This document shows, piece after piece, positions 1 to 6,032 of a stretch of 8,097 nucleotides of DNA. Where the stretch lies: positions 1 to 8,097 of the forward strand of contig JAEEQI010000109.1 in the NCBI GenBank assembly GCA_016285215.1, read 5' to 3'. Made by a program: the position numbers and the translations under genes. Under the pieces are notes generated by a model. The model did not search any database and was not told the DNA's origin. It worked only from the letters and a program-made list of their open reading frames with translations. How positions within the stretch are numbered: position 1 is the first letter of the stretch; each line of letters begins with the position of its first letter. The stretch comes from Bacteroidales bacterium (GTDB lineage Bacteria; Bacteroidota; Bacteroidia; Bacteroidales; UBA932).

Positions 1-15
1 CTTTTCACAATTTTT

Positions 16-342
16 TTAAAACCATTCTACATCCTGCAAATCGAGCTCGTTCATGGGGATGCCGGGGCCCAGGCGGAAATAGAACTTATATCCTTTTAAC
101 TCAGCAGGAATGCGGTTGAGGAAGGCCAGGCGGGGCTCTCCAAAATCGCACGAGCAGCCGTACAGAATCATGGTGCGGGCCTCGTCATCTTTCTCGTACC
201 AGCCGCCTCCACGGGTGCGAACGTAGCCAAAACGCTCCTCAATATTGCGCACCAGTTCCTCGTGCTGGCCCACCAGGCCATACACAAACGTCCCCACCAT
301 AGGCGAAGAAGGCAAAGACACCAGAACAAATTTAGGATTCAT
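16..342 (-). CDS. Hypothetical protein, 108 aa, family not recognised
   Basis: This is a complete small ORF from an ATG to a TAA. I do not recognise a family. It has no signal peptide and no obvious membrane segment. The N-terminus is hydrophobic and strand-like (KFVLVSLPSS, residues 4-13) and is followed by a charged helix-like stretch around residues 26-38. The centre carries a GGGWYEKDD motif (46-54) and a Cys pair in YGCSCDFGEP (61-70). The C-terminus is acidic and ends in EWF. The mix suggests a small soluble alpha/beta protein. The gene diverges from the GHL10-type lipoprotein gene across a 36-base gap, so the two may share a control region. Its codon use resembles that of its neighbours, and the reading frame is clean over its full length, which supports a real gene. 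Function is unknown. Confidence 0.7.
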   Translation of the reverse strand: MNPKFVLVSLPSSPMVGTFVYGLVGQHEELVRNIEERFGYVRTRGGGWYEKDDEARTMILYGCSCDFGEPRLAFLNRIPAELKGYKFYFRLGPGIPMNELDLQDVEWF

Positions 343-378
343 ACGGTAAAGATAGAGAAATAATCGTAACTTAGCACT
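343..378. promoter_or_regulatory. Compact divergent intergenic region with weak promoter-like boxes
   Basis: Only 36 bases separate the two divergent start codons. On the minus strand TATCTTTA (354-347) matches the Bacteroidota -7 box TAnnTTTG with one mismatch. On the plus strand TAACTTAG (367-374) also matches with one mismatch. Both boxes lie so close to their ATG that the transcripts would have almost no leader. No convincing -33 TTTG was seen at the right distance for either. The promoter assignment is an inference from weak matches. Confidence 0.25.
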
Positions 379-1812
379 ATGAAACGAATTCTTTCCTTAC
401 TAACCGCAACCCTTCTGCTGGCCTCCTGCGGCGTCCTCACGCCCACCAGCCAAGACCAGGACAAGTACTACAGCTTCAACGAAGCCACCGACCGCATAAC
501 CCTCCAACACGAAGTCCGGGGAGACTGGCTCACCACCGTGGGCGGCAGCGACTGGCCCGACAAAAACGACCCTGCCCAGACCCAGCAGGAAAAGCTCCGC
601 ACTATGATCCGGAAAATCAAGGAATCCGGCTGCAACCTGGTGTACTTCCAGGTGGTCTCCAATATGGACGCCCTGTTCCGGACCCACACCCTCCCCTGGA
701 GCCACGTCCTCACCGGCGTCCAGGGCCAGGATCCCGGCTACGATCCCCTGCAGGAAGCCATAGACGCCTGCCGCAAACAGGGCCTGGAAATCCACGCCTG
801 GATCAATCCCCTGCGTGCCGGATCCGTGAGCCTGGAGCGCTGCCCGGAACACATAGTCCTCACGCATCCGGAATGGATCCAGCAGTACGGCAACAGCTAC
901 TACCTGGACCCCGCCCTGCCCGAAGTGCAGCAGCACCTGTACAACCTGGTCACGGAACTGATGACCAACTACGACCTCGACGGCATCCACATAGACGACT
1001 ATTTCTACCCGGACGGCATCCAGACCGACGAAAAGCAATGGGCCGAAAAGAACTTCCCCGACGGAATAGACAAAAACGAATGGCGCTTTAGCAACATAGA
1101 CCTGTGCGTCAAGGCCATGCACGACGCCACCCACAACGCCAAGCCCACCGCCACCTTTGGCATCTCCCCCGCCGGCCGCCTGGAGAACACCCTTAAACTC
1201 TACGCCGATCCTCGCCGGTGGGTGCAGCAGGGCACCGTGGACTACCTGGTTCCCCAGATCTACTGGCCCCACGGCCACAAGATAGCCGACTTCAAGATGG
1301 TTCTGGACAGCTGGAAAAGCATTGTGAAGAACGTGCCCATGTTCACCGGACTGGCCGCGTACCGCCTGGGAGAAACGGGATTTGAATCCATGAACGAATT
1401 TGTCAAGCAGGTAGAGGAATGCCGGGAAGCATCCTACGTCCAGGGTCACATCTGGTTCCGCACCGTCCATATCCTGGACAACAAATTCCTCCCCACCCTC
1501 AAACAAACCATCTACGAATACGGTTCCCTGATGCCCAAGATAGGAGACAGCGACAGAACCGCGCCGGCCCGCCCGAGCGTAACCCTCAGCGGCCGCAAGC
1601 TCCAATGGGCCGAAGTTGAAGGAGCCCAGGGCTACGCCGTTTACGAACTCTCCCGTCCGGCTCCCAACGCCACTCAATGGACCGCCAACCTGGTATACCA
1701 GGGCCCGCACATCAGCTACGACGGAAAGGTAAAGACCAACTACGTGGTACTGGCTTACAGCGGGAAGGAAAAGTCGGACCTCTCGGAGGTCATCTTCATC
1801 CCCAGCAAATAA
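379..1812 (+). CDS. GHL10 (DUF187) glycosyl-hydrolase-like lipoprotein with C-terminal Fn3-like domain
   Basis: This is a probable cell-envelope lipoprotein related to the glycosyl-hydrolase-like family 10 (DUF187/GHL10), whose members are thought to act on glycans with a TIM-barrel fold. An SPII signal peptide ends in the lipobox LASC, with the lipidated Cys at 17. The GHL10 domain runs from about 44 to 375. It opens with VRGDWLTTVGGSDWP (46-60) and continues with HAWINPLR (139-146), the acidic signature DGIHIDDYFYP (201-211), FGISPAGR (260-267) and VPQIYW (291-296). The Asp pair at 206-207 is a plausible catalytic or ligand-binding site, by inference. Residues 395-475 look like an Fn3-type beta-sandwich (LQWAEVEGAQGYAVYEL). 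The length of 477 aa fits the family. The start is fixed by the signal peptide. The gene is monocistronic, with a terminator directly after it. The exact substrate cannot be read from the sequence. Confidence 0.92.
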   Translation: MKRILSLLTATLLLASCGVLTPTSQDQDKYYSFNEATDRITLQHEVRGDWLTTVGGSDWPDKNDPAQTQQEKLRTMIRKIKESGCNLVYFQVVSNMDALFRTHTLPWSHVLTGVQGQDPGYDPLQEAIDACRKQGLEIHAWINPLRAGSVSLERCPEHIVLTHPEWIQQYGNSYYLDPALPEVQQHLYNLVTELMTNYDLDGIHIDDYFYPDGIQTDEKQWAEKNFPDGIDKNEWRFSNIDLCVKAMHDATHNAKPTATFGISPAGRLENTLKLYADPRRWVQQGTVDYLVPQIYWPHGHKIADFKMVLDSWKSIVKNVPMFTGLAAYRLGETGFESMNEFVKQVEECREASYVQGHIWFRTVHILDNKFLPTLKQTIYEYGSLMPKIGDSDRTAPARPSVTLSGRKLQWAEVEGAQGYAVYELSRPAPNATQWTANLVYQGPHISYDGKVKTNYVVLAYSGKEKSDLSEVIFIPSK

Positions 1813-1847
1813 AAGAAAGGCCGGTCCAGATGGATCGGCCTTCTTTT
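1811..1847. terminator. Bidirectional intrinsic terminator between convergent genes
   Basis: GGCCGGTCC (1819-1827) pairs with GGATCGGCC (1832-1840) around the loop AGAT, with one G-U wobble. The stem extends through AA/TT, then a bulged A at 1816, into AAAAG/CTTTT. On the plus strand the 3' flank is TTCTTTTCATTTCTT. On the minus strand it is TTTCTTTT. Both are U-rich, so the hairpin can end transcription of the GHL10 gene and of the DUF4332-type gene. It overlaps the last bases of the GHL10 stop codon. Confidence 0.85.
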
Positions 1848-1861
1848 CATTTCTTAATAAA

Positions 1862-2269
1862 CTAGTAAGTTACAACGGGCTCCAGTTTCTGGGCAAGCTC
1901 GATGTACTTGGCAATCTCCTTCTCAACGGGAGTGCGCTTGCACAGGTGCTTGGCTTCGTTTACCTCAGCCATCTTTGCAGCCAGGTTGGCAGCATTGCGG
2001 GTGCGAAGTTCCTTGACAGTGTCTACGCCGGCGGCTTCCAGCAGTTCGGAGAACTGAGGACCAACGCCCTTGATGCGGAACAGGTCTGCATGATTTACCC
2101 AGGTGAGGATGAGGTCACCACGGATACCGGTCTTTTCTTCCAAAGCCTTGCGGCCCTTGGGGCAAGCACCTTCCTTAAGCAGCTGATCTACAGTTTCGAT
2201 ACCGACAGCGGCAAGCTTCTCAGCGTAAACAGGGCCGACACCCTGAATGTCAATGATTTTGTAAGCCAT
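1862..2269 (-). CDS. DUF4332-type protein with two helix-hairpin-helix motifs
   Basis: This small soluble protein of 135 aa contains two helix-hairpin-helix-like units. The first is at about 6-31 (IQGVGPVYAEKLAAVGIET) and the second at about 64-89 (IKGVGPQFSELLEAAGVDT). Each has the GVGP hairpin followed by an amphipathic helix and an (I/V)(E/D)TV..L segment. This repeat pattern is typical of DUF4332 proteins, which resemble the non-specific DNA-binding HhH units of DNA ligases and polymerases. Nucleic-acid binding is therefore plausible but not shown. The C-terminal part (about 95-130) is a charged helix. There is no signal peptide or catalytic motif. The ATG lies 35 bases downstream of the likely transcription start set by the TAACTTTG box. 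The gene stands alone and shares a terminator with the convergent GHL10 gene. Confidence 0.88.
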   Translation of the reverse strand: MAYKIIDIQGVGPVYAEKLAAVGIETVDQLLKEGACPKGRKALEEKTGIRGDLILTWVNHADLFRIKGVGPQFSELLEAAGVDTVKELRTRNAANLAAKMAEVNEAKHLCKRTPVEKEIAKYIELAQKLEPVVTY

Positions 2270-2310
2270 AGTTATAGTATTAAGTGGTTAAATTATGGTC
2301 ATTCCAACCT

Positions 2311-2342
2311 CAAAGTTAAAAAATATTAATGAAAAAAGGAAA
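2311..2342 (-). promoter_or_regulatory. Probable Bacteroidota-type promoter for the DUF4332-type gene
   Basis: On the minus strand TAACTTTG (2318-2311) is an exact match to the Bacteroidota -7 consensus TAnnTTTG. TTTC (2342-2339) lies 20 bases upstream and matches the -33 TTTG in three of four positions. The predicted transcription start is near 2304, giving a leader of about 35 bases. The match is by eye. Confidence 0.5.
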
Positions 2343-2350
2343 TTTTTGCA

Positions 2351-2358
2351 TATATTTG
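2351..2358 (+). promoter_or_regulatory. Probable -7 box of the five-gene plus-strand operon
   Basis: TATATTTG is an exact match to TAnnTTTG and is followed by CA, as is common. It lies 18 bases before the ATG at 2377, so the leader would be only about 12 bases. The bases before the ATG (GGCGAATTTT) contain no Shine-Dalgarno site, which is usual for this phylum. A -33 TTTG at the expected distance is not clear. This is the only good promoter candidate ahead of the operon that ends with tcdA. Confidence 0.55.
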
Positions 2359-2376
2359 CAGATGTAGGCGAATTTT

Positions 2377-2838
2377 ATGGAAAACTTTCCGTTAGATAGC
2401 GAAAAGATTTACTTCTCTTCGGATATGCTTACACTGGACTGCGAAGAAGGTCCGGTGACGTTGAAGGTTTCCGACTGGCTCCACAAAGATCCCGTTCGCA
2501 TTCACCGTATGATTGTGAAAGAAAAGGCCTTACAGGTAGATCAGATGGAGGTTTTCGCCCCCCTCGTATCCAAACTCAGAAGAGCCGACTACGAGTATTA
2601 CAAGCGCATTACCGGGCTCAAAATGATGATAGATTTCCCCGGATTCCCGTCAGAAATCGAAGCCCGCATCCCCTACGACACAGATCCCATCGCCTTCTAC
2701 AAGTGGTGGCGCAAGGGCAAGAACGAACATCGCGTTTACCTCTCCCCCGCCTACCAATTCAAACTTTTCCAGAAAGTGTCCCATATGGAGCCCAAGATTA
2801 TGCTCAAGAAGGACATTGATTTTGTTAAGAGCTTCTAG
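2377..2838 (+). CDS. Hypothetical protein, 153 aa, first gene of the operon
   Basis: This is a complete ORF of unknown family. It has no signal peptide, no membrane helix and no motif I recognise. The N-terminal part (residues 1-45) looks beta-rich and includes a VTLKVSDWLHKDPVRIHRM stretch. A basic/aromatic segment (66-85, with LRRADYEYYKR) follows, then KWWRKGKNEHRVYLSP (109-124). The C-terminus is lysine-rich (KIMLKKDIDFVKSF). The many Lys, Arg and aromatic residues would fit a nucleic-acid-binding or small cytoplasmic role, but that is a guess. It begins just downstream of a TATATTTG promoter box and is followed 2 bases later by the LRR gene. It therefore belongs to the same transcript as the RluA-type, hydrolase and tcdA genes. 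Confidence 0.8.
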   Translation: MENFPLDSEKIYFSSDMLTLDCEEGPVTLKVSDWLHKDPVRIHRMIVKEKALQVDQMEVFAPLVSKLRRADYEYYKRITGLKMMIDFPGFPSEIEARIPYDTDPIAFYKWWRKGKNEHRVYLSPAYQFKLFQKVSHMEPKIMLKKDIDFVKSF

Positions 2839-2840
2839 CC

Positions 2841-3461
2841 ATGACCTTGGAACAAATCCTGGCCGTCCCCACCGCTCCGTCCAAGGAAGAGCTGGCTAGG
2901 GACCTTTGGGACGGCGACAACTGTGTAAGCTATTCGGCCGACGGAAAGCGCCTCCTGGACGCCGAGAACTTCCCCTCTGAAATCACCGTCAAGGATGGCT
3001 GCGAGGTCATCTGCAACGAAGTTTTCGCCTTCCAGGACTATATGGCGGGCCGAAGAATAGGAGAAGACATCCCCCTGGAGGAACGTTCCTCCTATCTTGA
3101 AAAGATCACCTTACCCAACAGCGTTACCCATATAGGTGCCGCCGCTTTCTGCGAATGCGGCGAGCTCCTTAAGATCAAGCTCCCCACAGGCCTGCTGTAC
3201 ATTGGCCCTTCGGCCTTTGCAGACTGCTGGCAGCTGGAGAAGATTACCCTCCCGGCCAGCACCAAAGTCATTGGCCCCGGCGCATTTCAGGGATGCATCA
3301 ATATGTACCAGGTAAAGCTGAACAAGGCCCTGGAAGTCATTGGCGAGGACGCCTTTGACGACTGCGAGTCCTTGGAAACCATTATCATTCCCCACGGGAC
3401 GCTGGACCATTTTATGCAGCTCCTCCCCAAGGAATTACACCCCCTACTGGAAGAATTATGA
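2841..3461 (+). CDS. BspA-type leucine-rich repeat protein, cytoplasmic
   Basis: This 206-aa protein contains a run of BspA/Treponema-type LRR_5 units of about 23 residues. They start near 86 (LEKITLPNSVTHIGAAAF), 109 (LLKIKLPTGLLYIGPSAF), 132 (LEKITLPASTKVIGPGAF) and 155 (MYQVKLNKALEVIGEDAF). A partial fifth unit (LETIIIPHG) follows at 178-186. Each has the pattern L..I.LP....IG..AF..C. The N-terminal 85 residues form a separate acidic domain, and residues 40-65 resemble a degenerate capping repeat. BspA proteins of this phylum are usually secreted, but no signal peptide is present here, so a cytoplasmic protein-interaction role is inferred. The gene starts 2 bases after the previous stop and overlaps the next gene by ATGA (3458-3461). 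The binding partner is unknown. Confidence 0.88.
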   Translation: MTLEQILAVPTAPSKEELARDLWDGDNCVSYSADGKRLLDAENFPSEITVKDGCEVICNEVFAFQDYMAGRRIGEDIPLEERSSYLEKITLPNSVTHIGAAAFCECGELLKIKLPTGLLYIGPSAFADCWQLEKITLPASTKVIGPGAFQGCINMYQVKLNKALEVIGEDAFDDCESLETIIIPHGTLDHFMQLLPKELHPLLEEL

Positions 3462-4411
3462 CCGGACAAAACTTCAAGGCAGCCCACGAGGGCGCCCTCC
3501 TGCAATACCTCTTTGAGATTCTCCCGGGCCAGTCCCGCACCAGCGTCAAGAACCTCCTTTCCAAAGGCCAGGTGCTGGTAAACGGAGAGGGCCAGACGGC
3601 CTTTGACCTGCCCCTGAAGAAAGGCGACACCATCACCATCCTGCCCAAGGGCATCTCCATTGCGCGCGCCATCAAGAGCGACGCCAAGGACGAGGTCCTC
3701 AAAGCCGGCGTCAAGATTCTCTTCGAAGACGAGAACTATATAGTGGTGGACAAGCCCTCCGGGATGCTCACCGTGGCCACCGGCAAAGAGAAAAAGACCC
3801 TCTACGCCCTCCTCAACGCCTTCATCAAGGTCAACGCCCGTATGCAGCGCAAAGAAGACCTCATCTCCGGCAAAACGCCCGACCGCAGCACCGCCAAAAT
3901 CTGGATAGTGCACCGCCTGGACAAGGGAACGTCCGGAGCCCTGGTATTTGCCAAAAACGAGCGCGCCAAAGACATCCTCCAGAGCAAATGGAAAGATTTG
4001 GTGGCCGAAAGAAAATACGTAGCCTGGCTGGAAGGCAAGCTGGAAAAGGAAAGCGGGGCCATCCAGAGCTGGCTGGTAGAGAACCCCAAGTCGCTCAAGA
4101 TGAACTCCTACGACACGGAAGTCAAGGACGGCCAGCTGGCCATCACGCACTACCGCGTCCTCAGCTACAGCCGCCACTACACGCAAGTTGAATTCTCCCT
4201 GGAAACAGGCCGAAAGAACCAGATCCGCGTGCACGCCGCCTCCCTGGGCCACCCCGTGGCCGGAGACGACAAGTACGGCGCCGAGACCGACCCCATCAAG
4301 CGCCTGGCCCTGCACGCCGCCACGCTGGTATTCCGCAACCCCTTCTCCAACAAGATGGTGCGCTGCTCCTCCCCCCTCCCCGAATCCTTTGAACGATTTA
4401 CCCTCAAATGA
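3458..4411 (+). CDS. RluA-family RNA pseudouridine synthase with S4 domain
   Basis: This enzyme isomerises specific uridines to pseudouridine in rRNA or tRNA, in the cytoplasm. Residues 12-65 form an S4 RNA-binding domain (LPGQSRTSVKNLLSKGQVLVNG). The catalytic RluA domain runs from about 86 to 315. It includes VVDKPSGM (96-103) and the signature VHRLDKGTSG (151-160), in which Asp155 is the expected catalytic nucleophile. Further family motifs are ERKYVAWLEG (184-193), GRKNQIRVH (251-259) and GHPVAGDDKYG (264-274). The length of 317 aa is normal. Compared with E. coli RluC there appear to be some 15 extra residues between KPSG and HRLD (around 125-147, RMQRKEDLISGKTPDRS). The target uridine cannot be assigned, so no specific Rlu symbol is given. 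The gene overlaps both neighbours by ATGA, which points to translational coupling. Confidence 0.93.
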   Translation: MTGQNFKAAHEGALLQYLFEILPGQSRTSVKNLLSKGQVLVNGEGQTAFDLPLKKGDTITILPKGISIARAIKSDAKDEVLKAGVKILFEDENYIVVDKPSGMLTVATGKEKKTLYALLNAFIKVNARMQRKEDLISGKTPDRSTAKIWIVHRLDKGTSGALVFAKNERAKDILQSKWKDLVAERKYVAWLEGKLEKESGAIQSWLVENPKSLKMNSYDTEVKDGQLAITHYRVLSYSRHYTQVEFSLETGRKNQIRVHAASLGHPVAGDDKYGAETDPIKRLALHAATLVFRNPFSNKMVRCSSPLPESFERFTLK

Positions 4412-5313
4412 TAGAACAGACCATCCTCTCCGGCGAGCTCCAATTGAAAGCCGCCATCATTGCCCCGGAGCATCCCCAGGCAGCCGTTGTGCTTGTGCAC
4501 GGCATGGCCGAGCATAAAGAGCGCTACTATCCCTTCATGAACTATCTCTGCGAGATGGGCTTTGCCTGCGTCATCTACGACCAGCGGGGCCATGGCGCCA
4601 CCGCCCAGAGCCCCGACGAGCTGGGCTACTTTGGCAAGGGAGGCGTGAAGAATCTGGTTAACGATACCCGCACCGTGGTCCAGTGGACCCGTGAGCAGTA
4701 CGCCGGCCTCAAGGTCTTCCTCTTTGGCCACAGCATGGGCTCCATGGTAGCCCGCAGCTTTGCCAAGAAGTACGACGCCGAGATTGACGGCCTGGTGGTC
4801 TGCGGCAGCCCCTCCAACAACCCGGTGGTGGGCCTGGGTATCTTTTTCACCCGCATCATCCAGCTGTTCAAGGGAGACCGCTTCCGTTCCAAGAAGGTGG
4901 CTCTGATGATCTTCGGCCCTCATACCAAGAAATTCAAGGCCGAAGGCATGCGCAACGCCTGGCTTTCCACCAACAAGGCCAACGTGCAGGAGTACAACGA
5001 TGACCCGCTGTGCGGCTTCCTCTTCACCCTCAACGGCTACCGTGTGGTGATGCAGCTCATTCAGGAAACCTATTCCCAAAAAGGCTGGGCCGTAAACAAC
5101 CCCAACATGCCCGTGCACTTCCTCGCCGGCAGTACCGACCCTTGCATCATCACCTTAGACGAGTTCTCCAAGGCCGTGAGCTTCTTCCGCAACCGCGGTT
5201 ACAAGACGGTCTCCAGCAAAGTGTACCCCGGCCTGCGCCACGAGGTTCTTAACGAGCTGGGCAAGGAAAACGTCTGGAGAGACGTAGAAGCCGTTCTCAA
5301 GAGCTGGGTATGA
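4408..5313 (+). CDS. Alpha/beta hydrolase, serine aminopeptidase S33 / monoacylglycerol-lipase-like
   Basis: This is a 301-aa cytoplasmic alpha/beta hydrolase of the Hydrolase_4 type, the group that includes monoacylglycerol lipases and lysophospholipases. The oxyanion-side motif LVHGMAEH is at 29-36, and YDQRGHG at 57-63. The nucleophile elbow GHSMGS (107-112) places the catalytic Ser at 109. The likely acid is Asp244 in AGSTDPCI, and the likely base is His278 in GLRHEVLNE. Residues 133-220 form the cap. All three triad members are in the expected order and spacing. There is no signal peptide. Hydrolysis of a lipid-like ester inside the cell is the best family-based guess; the substrate is not shown. 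The gene overlaps the RluA-type gene and tcdA by ATGA at both ends, so its synthesis is coupled to the two RNA-modification enzymes. Confidence 0.92.
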   Translation: MIEQTILSGELQLKAAIIAPEHPQAAVVLVHGMAEHKERYYPFMNYLCEMGFACVIYDQRGHGATAQSPDELGYFGKGGVKNLVNDTRTVVQWTREQYAGLKVFLFGHSMGSMVARSFAKKYDAEIDGLVVCGSPSNNPVVGLGIFFTRIIQLFKGDRFRSKKVALMIFGPHTKKFKAEGMRNAWLSTNKANVQEYNDDPLCGFLFTLNGYRVVMQLIQETYSQKGWAVNNPNMPVHFLAGSTDPCIITLDEFSKAVSFFRNRGYKTVSSKVYPGLRHEVLNELGKENVWRDVEAVLKSWV

Positions 5314-6032
5314 ACATCTTCGCCCGCACAGAGCGTTTGGTAGGGGCCGAAGGACTGGCCCGCCTGTCCGCCGCCCGCGTCATCCTCTTCGGGACCGGCG
5401 GCGTGGGCAGCTGGTGCGCCGAAGCCCTCATCCGCAGCGGCATAGGGCACCTCACTATGGTGGACCCCGACTGCGTGGACGAAACCAATATCAACCGGCA
5501 GCTTCCTGCCACCACCGCCACCGTGGGCCAGCCCAAAGTGGAGGTACTGCGCAGCCGCCTGCTGGAGATTAATCCGAACGCCGATATCACCGCCCTGCGC
5601 CAGCGCTATGAGAAAGGCGTAGACTTCGGCCTGGCAAATTACGACGTTATCATTGACGCCATCGATTCCCTCACGGACAAGATGAACCTGCTGCTGGAAG
5701 CCACTTCCACGCCGGCCGAGGTCTTCTGCTCCCTGGGAGCCGCCTGCAAAATGGACCCCACAAAGGTCCGTGTGGCCGAATTCTTCTCTGTCCGCGGCTG
5801 TCCGCTGGGCGCCGCCCTCCGCAAAAAAATGCGGAAAGAGAACACCCTTCCCGCCAAACCCATTACGGCCGTCTACGACGAAGAAGTGCTACCCAACCTG
5901 GGCCCCGAGCAGGATCCCGGTCCCGGCAAAGCCATAGCCAATGGCACCTTTGCCCACATCACCGGCATCTTCGGATTTACCCTGGCCGGACTGGTTATTG
6001 AGCATCTTCTATCCGCGGAGCGGGTATCGTAA
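5310..6032 (+). CDS. tcdA: tRNA threonylcarbamoyladenosine dehydratase TcdA (CsdL)
   Basis: This E1-like enzyme uses ATP to dehydrate t6A at position 37 of ANN-decoding tRNAs to the cyclic form ct6A, which aids decoding. The nucleotide-binding loop GTGGVGSW is at 28-35. It is followed by the strand ending in MVDPD (50-54) and by NINRQLPAT (60-68), where the Arg and Asn are typical of the ThiF/MoeB/TcdA adenylation site. VIIDAIDS (113-120) carries the conserved Asp119, and AACKMDPTKVRVAE (144-157) and TFAHITGIFGF (213-223) match the C-terminal TcdA region. At 240 aa it is somewhat shorter than E. coli TcdA, mainly because the N-terminus starts directly at the ERL finger. MoeB or ThiF is less likely because the CxxC zinc motif is absent and the C-terminal TcdA part is present. 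It is the last gene of the operon, and its 3' end overlaps the convergent SGNH gene by 38 bases. Confidence 0.93.
   Translation: MNIFARTERLVGAEGLARLSAARVILFGTGGVGSWCAEALIRSGIGHLTMVDPDCVDETNINRQLPATTATVGQPKVEVLRSRLLEINPNADITALRQRYEKGVDFGLANYDVIIDAIDSLTDKMNLLLEATSTPAEVFCSLGAACKMDPTKVRVAEFFSVRGCPLGAALRKKMRKENTLPAKPITAVYDEEVLPNLGPEQDPGPGKAIANGTFAHITGIFGFTLAGLVIEHLLSAERVS

Noticed and set aside
400..1710. Long minus-strand open frame (436 codons) opposite the GHL10 gene
   Set aside because: It mirrors the codon structure of a clearly conserved lipoprotein gene. Its translation is low-complexity (Gly, Val, Ala rich) with no domain, as expected from the antisense of GC-rich third positions.
3287..4315. 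Minus-strand open frame of 342 codons opposite the LRR and RluA-type genes
   Set aside because: It spans two well-supported genes with intact motifs, and its own translation is Gly/Val-rich with no recognisable family.
4177..5118. Minus-strand open frame of 313 codons opposite the alpha/beta hydrolase
   Set aside because: The plus-strand gene has a full catalytic triad and coupled start and stop. The antisense product is His/Gly/Val-rich without motifs.
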